Assembly: GCA_003152325.1 (NCBI GenBank)
Contig: PLZX01000336.1
Span: 13,177-45,511 of the forward strand
From: Bryobacterales bacterium
GTDB taxonomy: Bacteria > Acidobacteriota > Terriglobia > Bryobacterales > Bryobacteraceae
Direction: 5' to 3'
Length of the DNA stretch: 32,335 bases
Below the pieces are notes generated by a model. That model saw only the letters and a list, made by a program, of their open reading frames with translations, was not told where the DNA came from and did not search any database. Below are positions 8,823 through 17,423 of the stretch, piece by piece. Each line of letters starts with the position of its first letter. Within the stretch, counting starts at the first letter, position 1. The position numbers were made by a program, and so were the translations under genes.

Positions 8823-11726
8823 ATGAAATGCGCTTTTTTAGCTCCCTTCGCGCGGCGCGCGGTGCAAGAGTACCCTCGGATAAACATGTTCACCTGGCGT
8901 ACCTCCTGTGGCGGGCGTGCAGTTTTGGCCGCCGGTCTGATATTTCTAAGTTGCGTGGGCCCGGCCGCGGCCCAGCAGCAGGGCGCCGCCTCGCTCCCGT
9001 TCATGAACCCGTCGTTGACGCTCGACCAGCGCGTGGACGACCTCGTTTCGCGTCTCACCATCGAAGAGAAGGCCGGGCAGATGATCAACACAGCCGCCGC
9101 CATCCCGCGTCTGCAGATCCCCGCCTATAACTGGTGGAATGAGGCCCTGCACGGGCTGGTTTCGGGCAACGTCACCGTCTTCCCGCAGGTGATCGGCCTG
9201 GGCGCGACCTTCAACTCGGCCTTGATCAAGCAGATGAGCACCGTGATCAGCACCGAAGCGCGCGCGCGCTACAACCAATCCCGGCAACAGCAGCAGGCCG
9301 GTGGAGCGGCACCCGGCCGCGGCGCTGGTCTGGATTTCTGGGCGCCCAACATCAACATCTTCCGCGATCCGCGCTGGGGCCGCGGCCAGGAAACCTACGG
9401 CGAGGATCCGTTCCTCACCGCGCGCATGGGCGTATCTTTCGTCCAGGGCATGCAGGGCGATGATCCGAAGTACTTCAAGACGGTTTCCACGCCGAAGCAC
9501 TTCGCCGTGCACAGCGGTCCGGAACCCACCCGCCATTTCTCGGACGTGAGCGTTTCCCTGCACGACATAGAAGACACCTACCTGCCGGCGTTCCGCGCCA
9601 CCGTCGTGGAAGGCAAGGCGGACTCGGTGATGTGCGCCTATAACCGCATCAACGGCGAAGCGGCCTGCTCCAGCAAGTTCCTCCTGCAGGACACGCTGCG
9701 CGACGCCTGGAACTTCAAAGGCTACGTGGTTTCCGACTGCGGCGCGATCTCCGACATCTATAAGAAGCCGGGCATCGGCCACCACATCGTGAACACGCTG
9801 GCCGAAGCCGCAGCCCTTTCGTTGAAGACCGGCACGGACAGTGATTGCGTCTGGCAGACAAACGACGTTCCCGCGTACCTGGAAGCCATGCAGAAGGGCC
9901 TCATCAGCCAGCAGGAAGTGGACGTCAACCTGAAGCGCCTCTTCAAGGCCCGCTTCCAGTTGGGCATGTTCGATCCGCCCGAGATCGTTCCGTACTCGAA
10001 GATCTCCCCCAATGAGGTGGACACGCCGGAACACCGCGCACTGGCGCTGAACGTCTCCCGCCAGGCCATGGTGCTGCTGAAGAACGACGGCATCCTGCCG
10101 CTCAAGTCCAGCGTGAAGACCATCGCCGTCGTGGGGCCGCTTGCTGATAACGAAACCGTACTGCGCGGCAACTACAGCGGCACGCCGAGCCATTCCACGA
10201 CCATCCTAGACGGCATCCGCAAACAGTTCTCCGGCGCCACCGTCACTTACACACCGGGCACCAAGTTTTTGCGCAACGCCGTCATCATTCCGACGTCGGC
10301 CCTCAAGACCGCCTCCGGCCAGCCGGGAGTGGACGCCGTGTACTTCAACAACAAGACCCTCTCCGGCCAACCCGCAGCCAGCCGCGTGGAACAGCAGATC
10401 GGCACCGCGCCGATGGGCTTCGGCGGCGGACGCGGCGCCGGGCAACCGGCTCCCCGCCTGCCGGCGGAAGTGAATACCAGCGGCGATTTCTCCGGCCGTT
10501 GGACCGCTACCCTCACCGCGCCGGAAACCGGCAAGTGCGAGTTCAGCATTAGCGGTAACGGCGGCGTGCGCATCAGCATTGACGGGAAGCAAGTCGTCAA
10601 CGACTGGGTGCAGCGCGCCCCTGCCGGCCGCGGCGCGGCATTCGGCGGTCCAGGCCTGCAGGAACGCACGTCCGAAATCAGCTTTGAAAAAGGCAAGACC
10701 TACAACCTGGTCGTGGAGTTCTTTCGCGATGCCGCTGAAGCCACGGCGCAGACCAACGCCTCCGCCGCTGCCAATGCCGCAGCCGTCATTGCGGCGGCCG
10801 GCGGACCGGGCCGCGGCGGCGCCGCGCCGGTCACCGGCCCCACGCTGAACTGGAACTACGGCTACGATCCCGAAGCGGCCCTCAACGCCGCCCAAAAGGC
10901 GGATATCGTGGTCGCGGTGGTCGGCATCACTTCGCAATTGGAAGGCGAACAGGGCAACACCCGCGGGGAGTTGCCGGAAGGCTTCCAGGGCGGCGACCGC
11001 ACCGTCCTCGATCTGCCGAAGGATGAAGAGGTTCTTCTCCAAGCCATGAAGACCGCCGGCAAGCCGCTCATCGTCACCCTCGTCAACGGCAGCGCCATGG
11101 CGGTCAATTGGGCCGACCAGAACGCCAACGCCATCCTGGAAGCCTGGTATCCGGGCGAAGATGGCGGCCAGGCGGTGGCCGAAACCCTCGCCGGCGTGAA
11201 TAACCCGGCCGGCCGCCTTCCGCTCACCTTCTACAAGGGCCTGGCGGACCTGACACCCTTCTCCGACTACAACATGACGAACCGTACCTACCGCTATTAC
11301 CAAGGTACGCCGCTCTATCCGTTCGGCTACGGCCTGAGCTACTCGAAGTTTGAGTACAGCAACCTGAAACTCTCCGCCGACACCCTACAGGCGGGTTCCG
11401 ACCTCACTGTGGAAGTGGATGTGAAGAACGTCAGTTCCATCCCGGGCGATGAAGTGGCGCAGCTCTATCTGGTGTTCCCGAAGGTACCAGGCGCTCCGCT
11501 GCGCGCGCTGCGGGGGCTCGAACGGGTCAGCATTCCCGCCGGCCAGTCCAAGCACGTGAGGTTCACTCTGAACCCGCGGGATCTGAGCTGTGTCAGCGAA
11601 GATGGCGAAACCCGCGTGGCCCCGGGTGCCTACAAGGTGTTCGTGGGCGGCGGACAGCCGAACACCAAGGCCCCCGGCAAGGAAGTCGCCCTCACCATCC
11701 AGGGCGAACAGAAGCTGCCACGGTAA
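8823..11726 (+). CDS. GH3 beta-xylosidase/beta-glucosidase with PA14-like insert, secreted (alternative ATG 8886)
   Basis: DDLVSRLTIEEKAGQM, nucleophile region GYVVSDCGAISDIY, PA14-like segment (SGRWTATLTAPETGKCEFSISGNGGVRISIDGKQVVNDW), TPLYPFGYGLSYSKFEYSNL and FnIII-like tail. Confidence 0.93.
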   Translation: MKCAFLAPFARRAVQEYPRINMFTWRTSCGGRAVLAAGLIFLSCVGPAAAQQQGAASLPFMNPSLTLDQRVDDLVSRLTIEEKAGQMINTAAAIPRLQIPAYNWWNEALHGLVSGNVTVFPQVIGLGATFNSALIKQMSTVISTEARARYNQSRQQQQAGGAAPGRGAGLDFWAPNINIFRDPRWGRGQETYGEDPFLTARMGVSFVQGMQGDDPKYFKTVSTPKHFAVHSGPEPTRHFSDVSVSLHDIEDTYLPAFRATVVEGKADSVMCAYNRINGEAACSSKFLLQDTLRDAWNFKGYVVSDCGAISDIYKKPGIGHHIVNTLAEAAALSLKTGTDSDCVWQTNDVPAYLEAMQKGLISQQEVDVNLKRLFKARFQLGMFDPPEIVPYSKISPNEVDTPEHRALALNVSRQAMVLLKNDGILPLKSSVKTIAVVGPLADNETVLRGNYSGTPSHSTTILDGIRKQFSGATVTYTPGTKFLRNAVIIPTSALKTASGQPGVDAVYFNNKTLSGQPAASRVEQQIGTAPMGFGGGRGAGQPAPRLPAEVNTSGDFSGRWTATLTAPETGKCEFSISGNGGVRISIDGKQVVNDWVQRAPAGRGAAFGGPGLQERTSEISFEKGKTYNLVVEFFRDAAEATAQTNASAAANAAAVIAAAGGPGRGGAAPVTGPTLNWNYGYDPEAALNAAQKADIVVAVVGITSQLEGEQGNTRGELPEGFQGGDRTVLDLPKDEEVLLQAMKTAGKPLIVTLVNGSAMAVNWADQNANAILEAWYPGEDGGQAVAETLAGVNNPAGRLPLTFYKGLADLTPFSDYNMTNRTYRYYQGTPLYPFGYGLSYSKFEYSNLKLSADTLQAGSDLTVEVDVKNVSSIPGDEVAQLYLVFPKVPGAPLRALRGLERVSIPAGQSKHVRFTLNPRDLSCVSEDGETRVAPGAYKVFVGGGQPNTKAPGKEVALTIQGEQKLPR

Positions 11727-11821
11727 GCACCAACTGTCAACGGGTAGGTTGTAAGCATAATGGCCTGGCTCAATGCAACGCATCGGTCTGGGTGAACCGA
11801 GTGGTCATCCATACTGACAAT

Positions 11822-11844
11822 CCGGGTCCCTCGACGGATCCCGG
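11822..11844. terminator. Hairpin between GH3 and RraA-like gene, possible weak terminator
   Basis: CCGGGTCC-ctcgac-GGATCCCGG, an inverted repeat with a one-base bulge; no clear T-tract. Confidence 0.3.
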
Positions 11845-11865
11845 TGGGAGGGGTAGGCAAAAGAA

Positions 11866-12603
11866 ATGCACCGAACGATTCGCAATAACGGTTGTCTCGC
11901 GATGATCGCGGCTTGGTCGCTGGCGTTGCTCACCATGCCAGCCGCCAAAGCCCAGATGTTCTCCTGGACCAAGGAAGAGATGGTCGAATACACCAAAGCC
12001 TGGACGGGCGAACGCTTCCCCGACGGGCGGCCCAAAGTTCCAGACAGTTGGCTCGAACGCGCCAAGGGAATGTCACAGGAAGAAGTGATCATTCCGGGCT
12101 GCCGAGGCGGCGGCCCGGCAAACATCTCCAGCTACACCCAGTACGATGGAAATTTCAGGGTGTTGCACCCGGAACTGAAGATGGCCGGCCGGGTGGTGAC
12201 GGCAATGTACATGCCGACTCGCGCCGATATCGATACCATCCTTTTCGCCAAGGCTCGCGACAAGGGTGTTGCCCTGACGAACCAGTGGCCGATCGACCAA
12301 TTGCAGGCCGGGGACGTCCTTGTGATCGATCTCTATGGCAAGGTGGAGAGCGGCGGCATCATCGGCGACAACCTTTACTACTACATCATGAAGGCGACGA
12401 AGGGCGGCGGCCTGGTGATCAACGGATCCATACGCGATCTGGAAGGTATCAGCGAAATCAGGCTGCCGGCATACGTCCGCACCCTCACGCCGACATGGTT
12501 CGGCGGATCGACCCTATACGGCTACAACGTGCCCGTGCGTATGGGTAATGTGGTGGTGATGCCGCGGCCACCATGTGGCGGCGATACGCCGAGGCGGACC
12601 TGA
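11866..12603 (+). CDS. RraA/HMG-aldolase-family protein with signal peptide; C-terminus truncated and replaced by out-of-frame sequence
   Basis: LQAGDVLVIDLYGKVESGGIIGDNLYYYIMKATKGGGLVINGSIRDLEGI is the RraA core. The usual GDVVxGDxxGVxxIPP C-terminus is missing after VRMGNVVVMP, where the ORF ends RPPCGGDTPRRT*. Confidence 0.8.
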   Translation: MHRTIRNNGCLAMIAAWSLALLTMPAAKAQMFSWTKEEMVEYTKAWTGERFPDGRPKVPDSWLERAKGMSQEEVIIPGCRGGGPANISSYTQYDGNFRVLHPELKMAGRVVTAMYMPTRADIDTILFAKARDKGVALTNQWPIDQLQAGDVLVIDLYGKVESGGIIGDNLYYYIMKATKGGGLVINGSIRDLEGISEIRLPAYVRTLTPTWFGGSTLYGYNVPVRMGNVVVMPRPPCGGDTPRRT

Positions 12604-12812
12604 TGATCGCTGGCGAGGTACGCGAATGGGAGAACACATATTACGCCGCCGACATCTTCAGCGCAGGCGAGAAGCGCGGACTGGTGACGGTCGGCCGCGT
12701 GGTTTCGGAAGATCCCGGAATGCGCGCGTGTGCCGCCTGGTTGAAAGCAGTGGTGAAGGAAGTGCCGGCGCAATGGATCAGCGCCGGCGACCTCTATTGG
12801 AGGGCGATCTGA
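12573..12812 (+). pseudogene. C-terminal fragment of a NIF3-like protein
   Basis: AEADLMIAGEVREWENTYYAADIFSAGEKRGLVTVGRVVSEDPGMRACAAWLKAVVKEVPAQWISAGDLYW aligns to the C-terminus of the intact NIF3-like protein downstream (DTDVVIGGEQQEADGGFDNVEYVADAASLGIPKGLVMLGHVVSEQPGMEDFAKFLQTFIKGVPIEFVPAEEPFW). Confidence 0.8.
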
Positions 12813-13594
12813 TGACGGCGCGGGAAATAGTGGACCTGATTAAAAAGAATTCCGGGATTACGTGGAATGAGCGGTCTATCCGCGACACCTTCAAAATGGG
12901 CGACCCGGATGCCCAGGTCAAGGGCATCGCCACCACCATGATAACGACCTTCGACATGCTGAGGCGCGCCAACCAGGCAGGTCTGAACTTTGTGATCACC
13001 CACGAGGATACCTGGTGGAACGATCCCGATGTCACCAAAGACCTCACCGCGGACCCGCTTTACCTCAAGAAGGCGGAGTTTATCCAGAAGAGCGGCATGG
13101 TCATCTGGCGCAACCACGACGGCATGCACGCCATGAAGCAGGACTATACCGTGACGGCGACGCTGCGGGCGATCGGCCTCAAGGGTGGAGAGACTTCCAG
13201 CATGCGAGCTCCGGTGCTCCCGTTCCCGGAGACAACGCTGGGCCAGTTCGCTTCGCAGGTCAAGCGAGTCAGCGGAATCCGCACCATCCGTTGTGTGGGC
13301 GATCCGAAAGCGAAGGTGGGCAAGGCGCTTTTTGGGCCCGGCTATGCCACTCCGCGCATGACTCCCGACACCGACGTCGTGATCGGCGGCGAGCAGCAGG
13401 AAGCCGACGGCGGCTTCGACAATGTCGAGTACGTGGCCGACGCCGCGTCGCTGGGTATTCCAAAAGGTCTTGTCATGCTGGGGCACGTTGTGTCGGAGCA
13501 GCCCGGCATGGAAGATTTCGCCAAGTTCCTGCAGACCTTCATCAAGGGCGTCCCGATTGAATTCGTGCCGGCGGAAGAGCCGTTCTGGACATAG
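12812..13594 (+). CDS. NIF3-like dinuclear metal centre protein
   Basis: MTAREIVDLIKKNSGITWNERSIRDTFKMGDPDAQVKGIATTMITTFDMLRRANQAGLNFVITHEDTWW is typical of NIF3-like proteins. The true start is inside the 12575 ORF; ATG 12812 overlaps the TGA at 12810-12812. Confidence 0.8.
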   Translation: MTAREIVDLIKKNSGITWNERSIRDTFKMGDPDAQVKGIATTMITTFDMLRRANQAGLNFVITHEDTWWNDPDVTKDLTADPLYLKKAEFIQKSGMVIWRNHDGMHAMKQDYTVTATLRAIGLKGGETSSMRAPVLPFPETTLGQFASQVKRVSGIRTIRCVGDPKAKVGKALFGPGYATPRMTPDTDVVIGGEQQEADGGFDNVEYVADAASLGIPKGLVMLGHVVSEQPGMEDFAKFLQTFIKGVPIEFVPAEEPFWT

Positions 13595-13672
13595 TCACCA
13601 CGCAGCTCAAGGAACCGCAGCACTGCAACTGTCGCTTCGGATAGAATACTTGGAACGACGTCTGGAGGGACC

Positions 13673-15586
13673 GTGTCGCTGTTCCTGCGCTGCGTTATGA
13701 TACTGCCGCTCGTAACCCTAGGGGTACGCGCTCAGTTTGCCGGCAGCCAGCAGTGCCAAACGTGCCACCCCGACCAGTTCACAGCGCAAGCGAAGTCGGG
13801 GCACGCGCGTGCATTGGCGCCTGCAACACCCGGCAGCCCCGGCGAGTGGGCGTTTGGGGCGGGACGGAAAGCGATTACGTACGTCAGCCAGACTGACGAG
13901 GAAACATACGCCGAGCGGGCGGCTTCGTACTACGCGTCCTCCAAGTCAATGGGCGTGACTCCCGGGCATCAGGCCGGCATCGACCTGGCCTATCCTACCT
14001 TCGCGCCGTCCAAATCGGCTATGCGGTGCTTCCGCTGCCACTCCACGGGTAATCTGACACTTTCGGCCGGTTTTGCGCTGCGCCCGGCCGAGAACGGAAT
14101 CCACTGCGAGGCGTGCCACGGGCCGGGCGCGGCGCACGTGGCAGCGGGCGGCGGCGCCGCCACAATTCGAAATCCGAGACGCCGCAACGCGGTCGAAATC
14201 AACGAATTCTGCGGGACCTGTCATCGCAAGCCGCCGGAAGCTGGTGACGAGAAGGACTGGATGAATCCCTGGAACGTGCGCCATCAGCCGGCTTCGCTGA
14301 GCCAGGCGGTCTGTTTCCGGAAGAGTGCAGGCGGCCTGTCATGCCTGACCTGCCACGATCCGCATGCCCCTCTCAACACGTCCAACAAGGCTTATGACCT
14401 ACGTTGCTCTCAGTGCCATCACGAAGTGCGTCATCGGACTGCCACCGCCGGGGCGTCGTGCGTGACGTGCCATATGCCGCAAGTACAGGCGACGCCGGAA
14501 CTCCAGTTCACGAACCACTGGATCGGCATTTATACCAAAACCAATTTCCTCCTGCCTGTGGCCCGGCCGGACCGCAGCGTCCCGCCTCTCGTGTTGCCAC
14601 CCACCGCGGAAGGCAAACTCGTGCCACCCAACGCCCCCTCCACTCTGCGTCCTCTGTTTGCACAAGCCGTTACCGAACGCGAGAAAGCGCTCGGTCCGGG
14701 AGACGCGAAAGTGGCTCACAGCCTGAAGGCGCAGGGGCTGTTTCTCAGAGAAACGGGCGACCCGGGGGCGGCCGCACTTCCGCTACGCCGCGCGATGGAT
14801 ATCGACCGGCGCAACAGTGACCGCGAGCTGTTCGAGGTGGAAGAGGCGCTTGCGCAAGTGCTGGTTCTCGCGGGCAACCGCCGGGAAGCCTCCGAATTGT
14901 TCCAGCAAGCGGCCACCGGCGCCGACCTGCAGGTCTCGGCACGAAGTTACGCCAGCCTGGCGGGGCTCGATCCCGCCCGCGCCGACTCGTACTATACGAG
15001 AGCGCTTGAGGCGGAGGAAAAGATTGACGGGCCGGACCACCCGCGGGTTGCGCTCCTGCTCAACAGCCTCGCCCTGGCTCTGGAACAGAAAGAGAACTTC
15101 CGGGACGCCGAGCCGCTGTTGCGGCGCGCCCTGTCGATTCAACGCAAGGCGCTCGGGCCGTCTCACTTCGATACTGCCGGTACTCTGGTCAACCTGGGGA
15201 GCCTGCTCCAAAACCAGCATCGCGTCGCGGAATCGGAGCGTCTGGAACGTGAGGCCATTGGCATTTTGGAGCAGGTGCGTCCACAGAGCGTCGAATTGGC
15301 TACGGCCTGCACCAACCTGGCGGACCTTCTGTCCAATCAGCAAGACGCCTCCGCCTCAGCCGCGTTGCTGCGGCGAGCTCTTGCGATTGACGAAGCCATT
15401 TACGGAACCGACGACCCGGAGGTCGCAGTCGATCTGACGAATCTTGGAGAATTGCTGAAGGGGCATGGGCAGGCCGCGGCGGCTCGCTCGCCACTGCTGC
15501 GTGCGCTGGCAATCTACGAAAAACGCCTCGGCCCCGATAGTCCGCAGGCTCGGGACGTACGAGAGAGTTTGCGGCATCTCCAGTGA
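13673..15586 (+). CDS. Multiheme c-type cytochrome (7 CXXCH) fused to C-terminal TPRs, exported (alternative ATG 13697)
   Basis: CQTCH, CFRCH, CEACH, CGTCH, CLTCH, CSQCH, CVTCH, followed by kinesin-light-chain-type TPRs (HPRVALLLNSLALALEQKENFRDAEPLLRRALSIQRKALGPSHFDTAGTLVNLGSLLQNQ). Confidence 0.92.
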   Translation: MSLFLRCVMILPLVTLGVRAQFAGSQQCQTCHPDQFTAQAKSGHARALAPATPGSPGEWAFGAGRKAITYVSQTDEETYAERAASYYASSKSMGVTPGHQAGIDLAYPTFAPSKSAMRCFRCHSTGNLTLSAGFALRPAENGIHCEACHGPGAAHVAAGGGAATIRNPRRRNAVEINEFCGTCHRKPPEAGDEKDWMNPWNVRHQPASLSQAVCFRKSAGGLSCLTCHDPHAPLNTSNKAYDLRCSQCHHEVRHRTATAGASCVTCHMPQVQATPELQFTNHWIGIYTKTNFLLPVARPDRSVPPLVLPPTAEGKLVPPNAPSTLRPLFAQAVTEREKALGPGDAKVAHSLKAQGLFLRETGDPGAAALPLRRAMDIDRRNSDRELFEVEEALAQVLVLAGNRREASELFQQAATGADLQVSARSYASLAGLDPARADSYYTRALEAEEKIDGPDHPRVALLLNSLALALEQKENFRDAEPLLRRALSIQRKALGPSHFDTAGTLVNLGSLLQNQHRVAESERLEREAIGILEQVRPQSVELATACTNLADLLSNQQDASASAALLRRALAIDEAIYGTDDPEVAVDLTNLGELLKGHGQAAAARSPLLRALAIYEKRLGPDSPQARDVRESLRHLQ

Positions 15587-15633
15587 GAGGAGAGCAACCG
15601 GCCGCTCCGATTTGAGGCGAGTAGAATGACCCT

Positions 15634-17409
15634 ATGATATTCCCGGCCATGCGTGACTCCGCTATCGCGGCTTTTTTGTGTGTGGTGCCGATGCTAGCCT
15701 GGGGGCCGGCCCTGATCGAAGGGTTCCAGGGCCAATCGACCGCAACGCGACCGGCCAAGGCTGCGAGCATTCAAACCAAGCTTGCTCCGATCCAGGTGGA
15801 TTTCCGCGATGTCGCCGAGAAGGCCGGTCTCACCGCCATCAATGTCACCGGCGGCTCGGACCACAAGAAGTACATCCTGGAAAGCACGGACGCCGGAGTC
15901 GCGATCTTCGATTTCGACAATGACGGGCTGATGGACGTATTCCTGGTCAACGGGACCACGCTCGACGGCAAGGGCCCGGGCGAGAAGTCGACCAGCCACC
16001 TGTACCGCAATCTCGGCAACCTGCGCTTCGAGGACGTCACGGCGAAATCCGGCCTGGGGCGCACTGGCTGGGGACAGGGCGCCTGCGTCGGCGACTATGA
16101 CAACGATGGGCTGCGCGATCTGTTCGTGACCTACTACGGCCACAGCGTGCTGTATCACAACGAAGGCGGCGGAGTGTTCCGCGACGTCACCAAAGAAGCG
16201 GGGCTCAGTTCCGATGCGGTCCGCTGGGATACCGGCTGCTCGTTCGTCGATTACGATCTCGACGGGAAACTCGACTTGGTGGTCACCGGCTACCTGGACT
16301 TCGATCGCACACGCATTCCCGAACCGGGCGCCAAGAGCACCTGCCAGTGGAAAGGCGTGCCGGTGTTCTGCGGTCCGCGAGGTCTGCCGCCCGGCCGCAA
16401 TTTCCTGTTTCACAACAAAGGGGACGGCAAGTTCGAGGATGTATCGGCGCCGAGCGGAATCGGCCAGCCGACGGGCTGCTACGGTTTCACCGTCGTGGCT
16501 TCGGATTTCGACAACGACGGCTATCCCGATCTGTACGTCGCCTGCGATGCCCGGCCCAGTCTGCTGTATCACAACCGGAAGAACGGGACTTTTGAAGAGA
16601 TCGGCATTCTCTCCGGCACCGCGCTGAACGAGGATGGGGAGGAACAGGCCGGCATGGGCGTCGCCGTGGCGGACTACGACGAGGATGGCTACTTCGACAT
16701 CCTCAAAACCAATTTCAGCGAGGACACGCCGAACCTGTACCACAACTCCAAAGACGGGAGCTTTTTCGATGAGGTGTATGCCGCCGGACTCGGCGTGCGC
16801 AACCAGTTCCTCGGCTGGGGAGCGCTATTCCTGGACGTCGATCACGACGGGCGCAAGGATATTCTGCTGGTGAACGGGCACGTGTTCCCGGAGGTCGACC
16901 GGATGTCGGGCGGGCCGAAATACCGCCAGCAGCGCCTGTTGTTCTGGAACGTCGGTGGCGGGAAGTTCAAGGATCTGTCGGATTCAGCGGGTCCGGGGAT
17001 CAAGGCGGCATGGTCCTCGAGGGGAGCCGCGGCGGGCGATCTCGATAACGACGGCTCGCTCGAAGTGGTGATCAACAATCTCGGAAACCGCCCGAGCCTA
17101 TTGAAGAACTTCGGGACGAAGAAGAACTGGCTGCTGGTGCAACTCCGCGGCGTGCAATGCAACCGGGATGCCGTGGGAGCGCGCGCATACGTATTTGTCG
17201 GCGCACGGAAACTGTCGGGCGAGGTCCAGAGCGGCGCCAGTTTCCTTTCGCAGAACGATTCGCGGCTGCACTTCGGATTGGCCGAGGAGGCCAGCTATAG
17301 CCGGATCGAGGTGAAATGGCCGGGAGGAGAGACAGAGACCTTCCCCGGCGGTGCGGCGAACAAGATCGTGCTGCTGGAACAAGGGAAAGGGTCTCTTAAG
17401 GCGCGCTGA
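15634..17409 (+). CDS. FG-GAP/VCBS repeat protein with ASPIC/UnbV C-terminus (CRTAC1-like), exported
   Basis: Repeated DFDNDGLMDVFLVNG, DYDNDGLRDLFVTYYG, DFDNDGYPDLYVACD, DVDHDGRKDILLVNG; C-terminal GVQCNRDAVGARAYV...SGASFLSQNDSRLHFGL...EVKWPGGETETF. Confidence 0.93.
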   Translation: MIFPAMRDSAIAAFLCVVPMLAWGPALIEGFQGQSTATRPAKAASIQTKLAPIQVDFRDVAEKAGLTAINVTGGSDHKKYILESTDAGVAIFDFDNDGLMDVFLVNGTTLDGKGPGEKSTSHLYRNLGNLRFEDVTAKSGLGRTGWGQGACVGDYDNDGLRDLFVTYYGHSVLYHNEGGGVFRDVTKEAGLSSDAVRWDTGCSFVDYDLDGKLDLVVTGYLDFDRTRIPEPGAKSTCQWKGVPVFCGPRGLPPGRNFLFHNKGDGKFEDVSAPSGIGQPTGCYGFTVVASDFDNDGYPDLYVACDARPSLLYHNRKNGTFEEIGILSGTALNEDGEEQAGMGVAVADYDEDGYFDILKTNFSEDTPNLYHNSKDGSFFDEVYAAGLGVRNQFLGWGALFLDVDHDGRKDILLVNGHVFPEVDRMSGGPKYRQQRLLFWNVGGGKFKDLSDSAGPGIKAAWSSRGAAAGDLDNDGSLEVVINNLGNRPSLLKNFGTKKNWLLVQLRGVQCNRDAVGARAYVFVGARKLSGEVQSGASFLSQNDSRLHFGLAEEASYSRIEVKWPGGETETFPGGAANKIVLLEQGKGSLKAR

Positions 17410-17423
17410 ACCCTTGCGCGCTT
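17398..17423. terminator. Putative bidirectional terminator overlapping both convergent stop codons
   Basis: AAGGCGCGC-tgaaccctt-GCGCGCTT inverted repeat with one bulged G. The flanking ORFs end at 17409 (+) and 17423 (-). Confidence 0.4.

Noticed and set aside
8946-10193. 415-aa - strand ORF (and 10206..11303 -)
   Set aside because: Antisense to the GH3 coding sequence with conserved catalytic motifs; shadow ORFs.
12575-12811. N-terminal extension of the NIF3-like ORF
   Set aside because: Overlaps the NIF3 C-terminal fragment in another frame; the natural NIF3 start is ATG 12812.
15694-16743. 349-aa - strand ORF
   Set aside because: Antisense to FG-GAP repeats; its repeat-like look mirrors the DxDxDG repeats on the other strand.
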